This document shows positions 24,599-36,670 of a stretch of 64,000 nt of DNA, piece by piece; position 1 is the stretch's first letter; each line of letters opens with the position of its first letter. The notes under the pieces are model-generated. The model was given only the letters and a program-made list of their open reading frames with translations. It was not told the origin of the DNA and ran no database searches. The translations under genes and the position numbers were made by a program. The DNA is from Gymnorhina tibicen (lineage: Eukaryota > Chordata > Aves > Passeriformes > Artamidae), in NCBI GenBank assembly GCA_013399875.1, contig VXAZ01001839.1:153485-217484 (forward strand). The letters are read 5' to 3'.

Positions 24599-25882
24599 CT
24601 TCAAAGTAACTCCCATTTCAACCAAATCCTTACCAAACCCGAAAACATCCAGGCAAAGACATGTTCTCAAAATAGTTTTGGAAAAGAATATATTCTAAAT
24701 TTCACAGTGATCAGGTAGGTGCTATTTCACTCTGAGCAAAATTAGTCAATTACTTTGTTGTTACTGGTTTGTTTTAACTTACTCTAACATGATCACTTCT
24801 TTTTACAACTTAATCATTTGAAAACATAGAAAGAAAGGAGGAATTCTGTAAGGCTTAAGTCAGCTGAGAGTAGGTGATGAGTTTTCGACTGTCTTGTTAC
24901 CTCAGAGGAACTCAGGGGAAGAGGTACCATTATAGATATGTTCCCTCATAAGCTGGCTATGGAGTGTAGTTGCAAAAGAACAAATAGTTTAGAATTTGCA
25001 GGAGTGAAGTTAGCATTTATCAACATGCAATTGGAAAAAGGTGTGGGTGGACACTTTGGTTCTGTATATGAAAGGCATGTTTGATCATTCTTCTTGCAAT
25101 TCTTCCACATCTTTTGATGAGTTCTACTATCTAGAATGAAAAGGATATCCTAGCTGTAGATCTTTCTAGTGTGGAGAAATGCTGCAAGATTTCTTAATGA
25201 GTTTTACACTTAATATCCATGTATATTACCCTACTATATCACCTTTTTTCACCATGGCATGGCATGGTTGAACGCCATGCAACATGTAATCTGCAAAGCT
25301 GCTGTGTAGGCAGCTGGTTGCTAACTTCTGTTTGTAGTCTTGATTATTCCTGCCTAAGACAAGAATCTTGCAATTGTCCCATGAACTGAAGCTTTGTTTA
25401 TTTTTCAGACTACTTCTGACTAATTGTTTTCACTCTGAAACCTCAAAACTCACGGAAGGGTCCATATTCATAAACTGATTGTCACTTTGAAGACCTGAAG
25501 CTGAACAGTGCAAGAAATTCCCTTCTCTCACAGCAATGGATCCTTTTCCTTCTCCATCTCTCTCCATCTGTGTTTTCTTTCTTCCCTGTGGGATGTTGTG
25601 ATTGGTTCCTAAATCCTCATTTTAATCACTGTAATCTAGAACAGAATTGCAACCTTCAGAACCTGAAAATGGCCACAGTCTTGAACTCTGTTCTTTCTTT
25701 CATTGAAAGGATAATCCCTTAGGGCAGTTAAATAATTAATGTATGTGAACTAACTAAATGTTAGTTAGAAATGTTAGAAGGAAAGGCCAACTACTAAGAT
25801 CCCCCTTACCATGTCAAATATCACAGTATTATTTTGATGCTTTGTACAGACCTCCCCTTCAATACCTTTTTATTGGGATTAC
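24599..25882 (-). other. PDE1C intron, nothing recognised
   Basis: AT-rich. It contains a short GCATGG tandem (GGCATGGCATGG) with a nearby inverted GCCATGC at about 25254-25281; otherwise unremarkable. Confidence 0.55.
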
Positions 25883-25949
25883 CTTTAGCACTCCAATTAC
25901 AGCTGGTGGGTAGCTCAAGCCGACCATATTTGAAGTACGCCTGTACATT
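25883..25949 (-). CDS. PDE1C: PDE1C exon: short pre-catalytic exon
   Basis: This 67-bp exon was found by reading the minus strand. It encodes MYRRTSNMVGLSYPPAVIGV followed by LK. It is bounded by a TTGGTAG acceptor and a GTAATC donor. One leading base completes the Arg codon of the preceding exon and the exon ends on a whole Lys codon. Length and phase fit PDE1C. The end reads IGVLK where mammalian PDE1C, as I recall it, has IEALK, so this is a modest lineage difference. It opens the catalytic-domain N-terminal helices. Confidence 0.9.
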
Positions 25950-28179
25950 CTACCAAGATGAAATAGATAAAGCAACACATAAATAGAATTAAATGAAACA
26001 AAACAATCAACAAAACTCATAAAGCAACAGACCATTACAGGAGACCTTACTTAGCCCAGAAAACTCTAACTGGACTATGGACCTTTTTTCCTTCCATTTT
26101 GTTCCTAACTTGCCCAATATTCTCTGCACTATTCTTATTGTACAGCTTAATTTGAGACTATACACTCCCCAGTATCTCATAGCTTGGTTACCCAGCCGAA
26201 CATGACAAAGAATTTGTCAGTATCAGGTCTTCATCAGATGGAAAGGCTATACTCAACTAAACAAAATGTTCCCCATTTTCCACTGCACATAACTGTACTG
26301 ACCTTTCAGTTCCCTTAGTCCTTGCTGGCCCGCATGCAAGCTAATTCTGAGTGTACTTCAGAGACCATTTGTATGCAATGAATCAAATCCAGTGTGATAT
26401 AGCCATTACTTTTGTCTGCATATTCTCAAGATTAGTATAAAACCTTTTGAGTGTTTGCCATATGTGTGTTTCAGGAAGTGAGAGAGAAAGAACAAGGCAA
26501 TAATCAACATCTGTAACCATATTAAACAAAGTACTTATGTACCAAGTTTTAAACTTGATTATAAAGTATATTTTAAACAGATTATAAAGCATGTACAAAT
26601 TTTTAAACTTGTGTTCAGGACACACTGTGTTTAATAGGATTTGGTGAATGCAGAAATGCTGTCATAGCTAGAATGTCTTTCCACAGGTCACCCTTTTTTG
26701 CCCTAAAGCATTGTAGACTAAAAGGAGATGATGCTCTCTTCTCCCATCTGAAATGATTCTGTGCAAAGTCTTCCTTCACTGCCATTTTTCTTTGTCATCT
26801 TCAGATGACAGGTCTGCACTAAGACCTGAAAAAAATCATTCCCCTTTGGAGACTTATATTAACCCATTCCCCAAATCACGGAATTACTTATCCCTTTCTT
26901 TCTCCAGTCAGAAGCTCCATAGCATTCTCTTAAGAGACAACGGAGGCAGAACCCCTTTCCCTTAGCTCAGGAGAGTCACAACCCTCCTCCGGTGTAATTT
27001 TATATCTGAACACTTCCTTCTTTGGGTCACGTGATCCACATCAGCTGGAAAACAGACTACTGAGCCAGCTTTCTGCATTTACTTCCTCATTGAGCAAGTC
27101 CCCCACTGAGAGTGAGAGTTAATTCACAAGTAGCCTGTCAAACCTTGGAGAAACCTGTCCCAAGGAGAAATGAGAGGTATAGTCTTATTACAGTTTGCTG
27201 CCACTATTAACACATGTACAGTAACTTTGGTGCACAGATAAAAATATTGGCTATAGTCATGACGAAGGAAGCTTCTGTGTGTCTGTGTGGCTTGTGGTCC
27301 ACTGTCTGATATGCACAACCTCCTGCACAGAGGGCTGTTAGGCTGTCACTGCAATTCTGATGAACAGTGAAAGGTGCTCTGCTCTTCCATTCCTGACATG
27401 AATTTTGCTGTTACAAAATTACCCCAGAGATCTGAGAGCTGCTGTCTAAAGGCTGCTGACAGTTTCACATGTGCCAGCCCTCCTTCTGGCTTGAACAAAG
27501 GTCAGTGAAGAGTGGTTACTTGATAAGAAAAGGTAAGATTGGAAGCGAGTCCAAATAGAAATGAATAAATGTTTTAAAGGGTTCAAAAAGTAAAATCAGT
27601 TTTAGCAACAAGTTGTGATGTAAATCACAAGAGGGAAGGCTGAGAGGACTCAATGGCTTTTTTGAAATCCTCCCTGAGCTCCAAAATTTTCACATCAGTT
27701 TTGATCTACAGTTCATTCCAGTAATACTATGATAAAGGATTTTGTTCTGTATCTTAGAACTTCTTCATAAGAAATACTAGACCACAGAGGTAAACAGAAG
27801 CAAGGGAGAGTTTGATCTGTCCAAATTTTAAATGCTGTCACTCCTGACCTAGGACTATGCAGAAGTGTATATTGTCTGTCAAAATTATATCAACTGTGCT
27901 ACTACATCTGTACTATAGTAAGAACAGAGGAGCAGATATTGTTTCAATTTGCAATCTTTTACTAAATCCTAGGTTTTGAGGTGTTACCCAGATCTGAGTA
28001 GAAACATTAACAGAAGCACAATAAAGTGTTCTTCATTCAGTAGTCTTCTACTAGTGCTCTGAGGTCTTCTGGCCTTAGGTACTCTCCTCCACCTCCTGTC
28101 ATGGTGCCATCACATACTACTGATGCAATCTGCAGTACCTGGGCAGTTACTAGAACAAAGTAATCACATGATACTTTAC
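25950..28179 (-). other. PDE1C intron, nothing recognised
   Basis: AT-rich 2.2-kb intron; no exon or repeat identified. Confidence 0.6.
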
Positions 28180-28362
28180 CTTTCCACAAATATCCCAGCT
28201 TGCACTGCATGGACAATACTCCTGAACCGGGGTTTTTCCTCAGTCCTTTTAAGCATCATCCCCATTTGCCGTGTGAAGGTAGAAGCCAACCAGTCACGGA
28301 CCTCTGAGGGCACAGAGTCAGACTGGATATCACTGAGCTCATCTTCCGTGTCCAGTAAACGC
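28180..28362 (-). CDS. PDE1C: PDE1C exon: inhibitory/linker segment
   Basis: This 183-bp minus-strand exon encodes 61 residues, beginning RLLDTEDELSDIQSDSVPSE and ending HAVQAGIFVER. The acceptor is TTCTAG and the donor GTAAAG; it begins with the third base of Arg and ends with two bases of Arg, the same phase as the preceding junction. In PDE1 enzymes this stretch links the calmodulin-responsive N-terminus to the catalytic domain. The middle reads RDWLASTFTRQMGMMLKRTE, close to PDE1C. An overlapping open frame on the opposite strand has no family resemblance and is a shadow. Confidence 0.93.
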
Positions 28363-29219
28363 CTAGAAGGATGAGGAAACAGAAGGGTAAACAGACTTCC
28401 CTTGAGAGCACTACAACATTATTAACAAAAAAGAAACTCTCATATATTCTAATTAAAGCAGCTGTTAAAAGTCTTTGATTCATCAGCCCTAATAAAACAG
28501 AATAGTACAAATCTTCAACTGTTTGTTTATTCTCTTACATACTTACATTTCAGGTTGTAAAACTCACTACTAGGCTGAGTCACAAGAAGTATCAGCCTTC
28601 TGAATCACAACTATATAATCATCTACTGACTTCACATCTTCAGCTCATCAATATTTCTGAACCTTCTGCCTTTCAAAGGTAATTTATGGTCATTTCTAGG
28701 AATTTCTAGCTTCTGAGTTAGTAACATACAGTCGTCTCCTTTCCTATTCTGGTCATCTGTGGTGACTCTACAAGTGCATTTATCACTGGGTAAATGGCAA
28801 GTAACGGAGAGGGGGAATTCCTCTGCAATGTCTTACCAGTCTACCTCTGTCATGAGTAATTTTTTTTAAATTTCAAAGACATCATACAAGTGAAAAATTT
28901 AACATTATTCAGAAGAAATAGATGAGTAGAAATTTAGAAACTGTCAGAAGAAGTGGGACACAATTACTGTGAAAACATTTCTCCAAGAAAAAATATATTA
29001 CATTTATGATTGGTTTTGATCTCCTTCCCTGTCCCAGGAAACTTAAAGAAGCTTTTAAATGAAGGATTGAAGATCTGTTCTACACAGAATACAATATTCT
29101 AATGATTAAAACCATATTGTCTGTGAGTAATAAATCTTGGCTCAAACAACTTTCACAGTTGACATGTAAATTACAACTGGTGCTAGATATAAGAGTACTG
29201 ATGTCTGTAGTTAGCTCAC
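28363..29219 (-). other. PDE1C intron, nothing recognised
   Basis: AT-rich 0.86-kb intron between the two most upstream exons recognised. Confidence 0.7.
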
Positions 29220-29333
29220 CTAGTTTCATCAATGTATACTGACTCAAGAACAGTCGCTGCATATTCCAAATTCTTCTTTAGATCTACAACTGATGCTTCC
29301 CCTCTCTCTAATTGCTTTACCAAAGATCGCAAT
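29220..29333 (-). CDS. PDE1C: PDE1C exon: regulatory/calmodulin segment
   Basis: On the minus strand this 114-bp exon reads LRSLVKQLERGEASVVDLKK, then NLEYAATVLESVYIDETR. It lies between a pyrimidine-rich acceptor ending TTTAG and a GTGAGC donor. It starts at the third base of a codon and ends after two bases of an Arg codon, which the next exon completes. In the PDE1 family this segment follows the N-terminal calmodulin-binding helix and belongs to the autoregulatory region. The residues agree with PDE1C, including GEASVVD where PDE1A has a different sequence. The open frame extends further on both sides but that is intron. No upstream exon was recognised between here and the right edge. Confidence 0.93.
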
Positions 29334-29552
29334 CTAAAGAAAAGGGAAACAAAAATCTGATTAGTATAAAGCAAAATAGGTTGAGAGTGAGAGTCAGTTC
29401 CCAGCATGAGACCTAGTACACACCTTGACAGGTGAAAACTTTTGGAAGTCTGCAAGTTTTTTGAAGCTACATACGTGAAATCAACAAAACTTACTTTTCA
29501 AAGATCAGTTACAATGATGCCAGGAAAATATTTGTAAGTCCATGAGTTATCA

Positions 29553-30025
29553 CAGAATCATACAATCACAGAATGATAGAATATGCTGAGTTGGAAGGGA
29601 CCCATCAGTATCATTGAGTCCAGCTCTTGACCCTACACAGGACACCCCAAGAATCACACCATATGCCTGATAGCATTGCCCAAAGGCTTCTGAACTCAGA
29701 TTCCTTCAGTCCTGTCACTAACCATGAGAGTGAAGACATCAGTATTTGCCCCTCCATTTCCCCTCATGAGATTGTTGAAGACTGCAATGAGGTCTCCTCT
29801 TAGTCTCCTCTTCTCCAGTCTGAATAGATCACATGGTTTTAGTCACTCTTTATAAGGCTTCCCCTCCAGACCTTTCACCATACTTGTGGCCCTCCTATGG
29901 ACACTTTCTAATAGTTTGATATCTTTCTTATATAGTGGTGCGCAAAACTGCACACGGTACTCAAGGTGAGGCCATACCAGTGCAGAGCAGAGCAGGACAA
30001 TCACTTCCATTAATCAGCTGCCTGT
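29553..30025 (-). mobile_element. CR1 LINE 3' fragment
   Basis: Antisense CR1 3' end starting ATCACAGAATCATACAATCA, then GAGTTGGAAGGGACCCATCA and the ORF2 C-terminal region (CTCCTCTTCTCCAGTCTGAA). It stops near 30025. It lies a few hundred bases upstream of the first recognised PDE1C exon. Confidence 0.9.
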
Positions 30026-33000
30026 CCCCTACTCATAACTGAAATAAGTGGAAATAAAAATCACTTGAAATTTAACACAGGAGCTAAGAAAGGACAATTT
30101 CAATCCAGCCATAAGAAGGAACTTCTTGAATAGTATGTTAACAAATGACTGTTACTCCTCATGATTGACGTACACATATGCAAAACTGTATTAGAGTATA
30201 TTTAGAAACACTATTGTAGAAATTCTATACAAGGTTAGAAAATGCTATGATTTTTATTAGATCAAGCAGCCGCCCTTAGACTATCCCATCTATATTAAAC
30301 AGAACTCACTACTTTTGCATTCAAACAGTAAGTATTGCTTCATATTCCTCCTCATTTCTTCATTCCATGTATGGGGAGTCTGCAGATATAACCCCTTAAC
30401 TAGCTACCAGAAACATTGTACACAAGTCACAGGAGTCAATATTACAGAAAGAACATGACCTTTGGCTCTTCCTGACTTTTATTTAATTGATATAAGTATC
30501 TGGCAGCTTTATGCTGCAACTCATTGAAAATTCATGTTCAATAACAGCACAGTGGGTAATGGTTGCTTCATGGCACCAACATTCTTCATCGGAGAAGATT
30601 ATGCAAAGTACTACATGCATCAGTCGTTTAGAAAAACAGAAGTACAGTTGCTTCTCACACCATCAGCCATTCTCATGTGAAAAAAATTACACTGCCTTTG
30701 TTTTACTATCCATTATCTCTAATTATTGCTGATTCATTGAGTCACAGCAGCTGCTCCTAATCAATTGTACTGAATAAGAGCCTGGTGATAGTTTGCCTTT
30801 AATGTATTCCAAGTATATGGGTATTTTTAATAATCATAAATGGACTGAAGGAAATCCAGGCAAATTTATTAGCTGAAAAATTCTGTTTCAAGGTGGCTGA
30901 AATAATTTTGAAATTCAATCAATTTCACTTGTAGCAGTTAGGAACATGGTTTAGCAAGAGCTTGGCAGTGCTGGGTTAACTGTTGGACTCAATGATCTAA
31001 GCAGTCAACTCTAAGATCAACTCATTTGTGACAACATTCTTTTGATAGCCAGCTCAAATAGCTTTAAAAAAAAATTAAAATCAACCACAAACTTTAAAAA
31101 TTAACAAAACAGTAATCAGAAGTAGATCTGACTGCATAAAAGCTGGCTTCAGTATACATACACAAAAACACCACGAGTTGCTCCTGAAGTTTGGAAGATA
31201 AACATCTGCTGAACTGAAAGACAAAACCCTGCCTTCATATCTTCAGCATGGTCCTCACTTTTCTCTGGAAAACCACCATAATTACAGGTAAGAAATTCTT
31301 ATTAAGTTTGAGAAATAGATGTTTATTGTGCAGTGAACCATATCAAAGAATTCCTACACAGAAATAGATGTGTATCTGCCATCTCACTATAATGTACAAA
31401 TTTGATAAACCTGATATTCTGGAGTCATATCAGAGTTAGAGAGCATGTGCAGACTATCTAAGCATGAGCACATAGAAGGTCTGACAGATGCCCCGCAACA
31501 GTATCTGTCTGCCTGTTGGGGTGTAAAAAAACTGTAAAGCAAATACACAGGATACTTAACACTGTCCAAAAGTATCAGAGCAGACTACATGTGGTTATGC
31601 GTGTAATGGATATGTGCAGTAGTTTCAGTCAGCTGGGTCAACAGATGGCTCCACAGTTTGCATAGCAAATGCCTGAAACTCATTCAGAGGATTGGTGGGA
31701 GAGGTGAAGCATACACAGGAAGTAACCCAGAAGCTCACCATCTCTTTTTACAACAGTCAGCAGGTATTATTCATTCCACAGTCTGTCACATCTTAATCTA
31801 AGGCTCTGCATATATATAAAATGTATGTACCACTGAGGAAAAGACACAACCTAGAAAGCTGTCTTAAGTAGTAATCCTCAAAATGAAACTGAAAATAGAG
31901 TAACTGGTAGCCTGTAACCCAATGGATTTGTATTAGACTGGATAGCCATCTTCTGTCACTTCTTTTGTATATAAAAAATGCAAGTCACAACATTCAGAGG
32001 GAATAAAAATGTGTTTGCAAAGAGCAAACACACAGTACTGCTACACTGGCATTTTTCATCCAAAAAATTTATATGCAATTTCCCAAGTAATTGCTTTGCC
32101 TTCCTCATGTTTCCTGAAATATCCTTCTTCCTTTGAATAGAAATACAAACATTAAAAATTCTGAGTAATCAGGTTTTTTTTTATTATTAGAAGCATGAAA
32201 ATGCAACAGTGATAAGTTCAGTGGCCTTGGCAGGATGATAAAAAGCTTGTTTCAACTCACCTTGAGTCAGATAAACTTTTGACATTAGTCAACTATAAGT
32301 GAAATCTTAAATAGTTTAGGTTTTCACTTCACATTTATAAATTCCTTCATGCATATTAAAGGAAGTCCTGCACCAGAAACTTTAGCGAACTTTGGCTTAC
32401 TGAATGATTTTCAATAAAACAACAGCCTAGGCACTTCCTCAGCACCAAGTCCTGTGAATTATCCTTGTCTCCCTCTCCTGCTACTGAAAACTCTAAAGAA
32501 TGTGTACTCCTCCAATATGCAAACACCTCCCCCATTCTCAGGTTCTGAAGTTTGGGAACTGGATCAGAAAATATAAGCAGTTAAAAGGATTGGTCATGTT
32601 TTGGGGTTTTTTTAATTCAAGTCAACTGCTTCACCTAGCACTAACCTTTTATAGAAATCAGGTACACAGATGCTCACGGAAGTCACTGGAGATGGATATC
32701 TATGATAAACCACCTGCCTGTCATATACTTCCTCAGAAAAGGATGCACTGCCTCTTTGATGTGCCTGCCTTCCCCCACTAGAGAGAGAAATGAGCCAGAT
32801 TATCTTAGGTGGTCATTGTGGTTTCAGACAGCTAAGATGAGGTGAGATGACTCATTCCACTGAATAAGTGTGAGAGCTGAACAAGGATAAATTTCAGATG
32901 TGGGAGAGAAAGAAAGACTGCTATGTTCTTTTTTCACAACCAGCAATCTGCTAATTGGTATTTCCCAAAGCAAGCCTTCCTTTTGGCAGACTACTTTGTT

Positions 33001-33270
33001 TTGAGATGTTAATGTGAATTAGTTTTCTGGGGAAACTGTTCAAACACAATACAATCACTGAATTTTTTGACAATGACATCCAAAGACAACAAATGAAGTC
33101 TTCCAGAATTAAGCCTTTTCACTGTTGCCTTTTATAAAAAAACAACTTCCATTATAACACATCAGACACAAATCGAACCATTTTTAATTTGCATCTTTGA
33201 AAATAGGTGCCTGAAATAAACTGTCTATAAATATATTTAATATATAATATATAGATAATATATTATACAT
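30026..33270. other. No gene seen; one short CR1 3' remnant
   Basis: AT-rich, probably the next PDE1C intron. At about 30958-31025 there is a plus-strand CR1 3' remnant (TTGGCAGTGCTGGGTTAACT, GTTGGACTCAATGATCT). An AT-only stretch at 33225-33272 (ATATATTTAATATATAATAT) directly precedes the next CR1. No upstream PDE1C exon was identified. Confidence 0.55.
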
Positions 33271-33669
33271 ATGATAAAACCATATGCAACAAGATCACCT
33301 GCCCTGGACTTCAGGAGAGCAGACTTTGGCCTCTTTGGGGACCTGTGTGGTAGAGTCCCATGTGCTAGAGCTCTAGAGAGAAGAGGCGCTCAAGAATACT
33401 GGCTAATATTCAAGGATTACTTCCTCCAAGCTCAGGAACAATGTATGTCAGCAAGAGGACATGGGGTAAAAATGCCCCACGAGGAGGCATCCATAGATGG
33501 ATAAACAGTTGCTGAGCACCTCAGAGATAAAAAAGAAGTTTACAGAAGGTAGAAACAAAGACAAGCTAAGGCCCAGTTAGAATTGAGTCTGGGCAGAGAT
33601 GTCAGAGACAATAGAAGGGGCTTCTATAGATATGTTGCTAACAAAAAAAAAAAAAAAAAAAAGACAAGA

Positions 33670-33695
33670 NNNNNNNNNNNNNNNNNNNNNNNNNN
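33670..33695. other. Assembly gap (26 N) in a poly-A stretch
   Basis: Twenty-six N flanked by runs of A on both sides (AAAAAAGACAAGA before, then A's and GACTAGAG after). The repeat of AAAAAGAC on each side suggests the true A-tract length is unresolved. Confidence 0.98.
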
Positions 33696-34260
33696 AAAAA
33701 AAAAAAAAAAAAGACTAGAGCTAATGTGGGCCCTCTACAGAAGGAAATGGGAGACCTGGCTACCTGGATAAGCCTGGAATATGGAGAAGACTGAGGTTCT
33801 CAATGAATTCTATGCCTCAGTCTTCAACAGCAAGTGCTCCAGCCACACTGCCCAAGTCATGAAAGGCAAATGCAAGGACTGGGAGAATGAAGAACCTAAG
33901 ACCACTGTAGGAGAGAACCAAGTTCAAGACCATCTAAGTAACCAGAATGTGCACAAGTCTATGGGATCTGATGAGATTCATCCGTGGGTCCTAAGGGAAC
34001 TGGTAGATGAAGTGGCTAAGCTACTATCCACCATATTTGAAAAATTGTGGCAGTCAGGTGAAGTTCTTGATGACTGAAAAAAGGGAAATATAACCTCCAT
34101 TTTTAAAAAAAGGGAAGTGGAAGACCCAGGGAACTATAGACAATTCAGTCGCACCTCTGTGCCAGGCAAGATCAAGGAGCATATTCTCCTGGAAACTATG
34201 TTGGTAAACAAAGAGATGACTGGTGATAACCAACACGGCTTCACTAAGGGGAAATCATGC

Positions 34261-35081
34261 TGTTAAGATCCAGTTATTATTAAGGTTCTTAGAAATACCT
34301 GAGCCTGATTAAGGTGCAAACCAGACCATATGCCAGTCAATAGTATGGGTTTTATTTGGTATGAGAGAGAGAGAGAAAGAAAGAGAAAAGAGAGAAAGGA
34401 AGAAATAGGGGAAGAGTTGGGGGGACAGAGGGGGACAGAGAGAGGACAAAATAATATCACTGCTCTGTAGGTCCCACTGGCATCCTGATGATCCTTTTCA
34501 GCTGGTCTTCTTGATGGTAAAAGTCCCCCGGAAAGCATAGAATCCGATGGATTTATATACCCTCAAGCCAGGTAGCAATGTCCAGGCATGCCCCCCTGGG
34601 GGAGGGGGGCAGTCTCTTACAGCAGACTCTGGATCACGTGCAGTCCTGTGGTGCACGGCCTCTCACATGACTGTCCCGTGGATGTGGCCCCTGGGGTTGA
34701 GGATTTCCACAACTGGGCCAGTTTGTGTAAAAGGGAGGATGGGCGTTTATTTCCTCTGACCAGAGGTTATGCCACACACCCGAAACCTCCTCCTCCTCCC
34801 CCCTCACTTGTGGGGAGAGTCTGTGTAAACCTGGCTTCTGTGAGCTGTGCTCTCCTCCCACCCCGAACTTGGCTGCAGCTGGTGGCTTTGGCCTTTTGTG
34901 GACGCCTACCTTCCCCTCTGCCTGCGATGACTGAACAATGGATTTCCCTTTATCTAATCAGCAGTTTGGTTTTCAGTCCAAAGTCCCACTCTTCAGGGAG
35001 GCTTCTTTGGTTGTAGCTTCTTTATAATGAGCAAAACTTTATATCAGTGTTTGAGGCATGAACTATTTTCAGTCTCTGACA
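34261..35081 (-). mobile_element. Solo LTR nested in CR1, 5-bp target duplication CATGC
   Basis: An 821-bp insertion that interrupts the CR1 exactly between AAATCATGC and CTGACAAG. It begins TGTTAAGATCC and ends CTCTGACA, with CATGC immediately on both sides (34256-34260 and 35082-35086), a clean 5-bp target duplication. Reading the minus strand, a TATATAAA box (34559-34552) is followed about 200 bp later by AATAAA (34356-34351), so the LTR points to the minus strand. A long homopurine tract on the plus strand lies near 34361-34448. There is no internal retroviral sequence, so it is a solo LTR. Confidence 0.9.
34552..34559 (-). promoter_or_regulatory. TATA box of the nested LTR
   Basis: TATATAAA on the minus strand, about 520 bp from the LTR 5' end and about 200 bp before its AATAAA signal. 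Position and spacing fit an LTR U3 promoter. Whether it is active is unknown. Confidence 0.6.
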
Positions 35082-36309
35082 CATGCCTGACAAGTTTGAT
35101 GGCTTTCTGTGACAGGGCTACAGAGTTGGTGGATAGGGGCAAAGCAACTGACATTGTCTACCGGGACTTGTGCAAAGTGTTCAAGGCTGTCCCACATGAC
35201 TTGCTTGTCTCTAAACTGGAGACATATGGATTTGATGGATGGACCACTCAGTGGATAAAGACTTAGCTGGATGGCTGCATCCATACAGTGGTTCAGTAAA
35301 TGGCTCATTGTCCACATACAAACTGGTGACAAGTGGTGCCCCTCAGGAATCGGTGTTGGGGCTGACACTGTTCAACATCTTTGCTGGCAACACGAACAGT
35401 GGGTATGGTGCATCCTCAGCAAGTTCACTGATGACACCAAGCTCTGTGGCAGTGCAGTCAGTATGATAGAGGGAGGGGATAATGCCATCCAGAGGGACCT
35501 CAACAGGCTTAAGAGGTGGGCCGATGCAAATCTCATGAGGTTCAACAAAGCAAAGTGTAAGGTCTTCCACCTGGGTTGGGGCAATCCCAGGAACACCTAC
35601 AGATTGGGAGGAGAAGTGATTGAGAGCAGTCCTGTGAAGAAGGACTTGGGGCTGACAGGTCATGAAAAACTCCACATGAGCCAGCTGTCTGTGCTCACAG
35701 CCCAGAAAGCCAGTCGAATCCTGGGCTGCATCAAAAGATGCACAGCCAGCAAATCAAGGGAAGCGATTCCCCCTGTACTCTGCTTTTGTGAAACACCACC
35801 TGGAATACTGCATACAGTTCTAGTGCCCCCAATATAAGAAGGACATGGAACTCTTGGAACAAGTCCAGAGGAGGGCCACAAAGTTGATAAGGGGGCTAGA
35901 GCCCTTCCCCTATGAAGACAGGCTGAGAAAGTCAGGGTTGTTCAGCCTGGAGAAGAGAAGACTGCGTAGAGACCTCATAGCAACCTTCCATTATCTGAAG
36001 GGGACTTACAGAAAAGCCAGAGAGGGACTCTTCATCAGGAACTCTAGGGACAGAACGAGGAATAATGGGTTCAAAGGGGGAAATTTGGGTTAGATATACA
36101 GAAGAAATTCTTTATTGTGAGGGTGGTGAGGTATTGGAACAGGTTGCCCAGAGAAGTTGCGGATGTCCCATCCTTGAAAGCATTAAAAGTGCAGTTGGAT
36201 GGGGCTCTGAGCAACCTCTAGGGGAAGAAGTCCATGCTCATGGAGGGGGAGTTGAAACTTGTTCTGGTTCCAGCAAGGACAGGGATGACTTTTTTCAGTA
36301 ACCAAGAGG

Positions 36310-36670
36310 GAACATGGCCAGAACCTGAAGGTTATTCTGTATCACCTCACATCATTGCCAGGGTAAAAGGGAGTCTTACAGGGTTAAGAGGTCTTTTCTG
36401 GTCGGGGTGTGTGGCTGCAGTTGGGTCTGGCTCTGCACTGAGAATTTTGCATGTGAATCATTCTCTCTTGTATGCTTTTGTTTTTAGTATTGTTGCTGTT
36501 ACAGTTTGTTTTCTTATCTAACTGCAGTTTCAGTAAACTGTTCTTATCTTAACCCATGACCTTTACCTTTTGTACCTTCAATTCTCCTGTCCAGCCTGCC
36601 ACAGAGGGCAGAGGGAGTGAGAGGTGGGAAAGCAAATGAGCAGCAGCATGGTTTGGAGGGTCTCAGTAGA
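36310..36670 (+). repeat. LTR-like fragment at the 5' side of ERV 2
   Basis: Non-coding sequence between the CR1 3' end and the pol remnant. It has CAGTTTCAGTAAACTGTTCT and TTCTCCTGTCCAGCCTGCC, followed by a GGGAGTGAGAGG stretch, a style I associate with the R-U5 end of avian LTRs. Incomplete: no full LTR outline or second copy could be traced. Confidence 0.4.

Larger units (their letters stand above)
9512..29333 (-). other. PDE1C: PDE1C, internal part of gene (seven exons and six introns)
   Basis: This is the span from the first to the last exon recognised for calcium/calmodulin-dependent phosphodiesterase 1C, a cytosolic dimeric enzyme that hydrolyses cAMP and cGMP when Ca2+/calmodulin binds. 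Seven exons of 114, 183, 67, 117, 141, 101 and 129 bp are in the correct order with GT donors, AG acceptors and matching phases. No stop or frameshift is seen. PDE1C is preferred over PDE1A and PDE1B because of GEASVVDLKKNLEYAATVLE, GDHALKFIFYELLTRYD and LLQDDEEMNIL, which match PDE1C. Intron sizes are about 0.86, 2.2, 3.2, 1.9, 9.0 and 1.8 kb. The exons for the rest of the catalytic domain and the C-terminal tail lie beyond the left edge, and the N-terminal exons were not found to the right. Confidence 0.93.
33278..36300 (+). mobile_element. CR1 LINE, 5'-truncated, split by a nested LTR and a sequence gap
   Basis: Plus-strand CR1 ORF2 sequence. 33280-34260 includes LDFRRADFGLFGDLCGR and [20 protein letters not shown]. 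After a nested LTR (34261-35081) the element resumes with AFCDRATELVDRGKATDIVY (RT), FTDDTKLCGSA (the FADD catalytic motif in FTDD form), and [20 protein letters not shown] near the 3' side. Several stops and frameshifts are present. A 26-base run of N sits in an A-rich segment at 33670-33695. Its 3' end meets ERV-like sequence near 36300. Confidence 0.92.

Noticed and set aside
25250..25285. Hairpin or regulatory palindrome made of GCATGG repeats
   Set aside because: Short and imperfect, in an intron, with no supporting signal; likely chance or minor slippage.
29334..29455. Longer PDE1C coding sequence beyond the exon
   Set aside because: The frame stays open but lies beyond a clear TTTAG acceptor, and the residues no longer match PDE1C; it is intron.
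33271..33771. Novel small protein genes near the N gap
   Set aside because: These frames are CR1 ORF2 sequence; the apparent protein across the N run is an artefact of poly-A and unknown bases.
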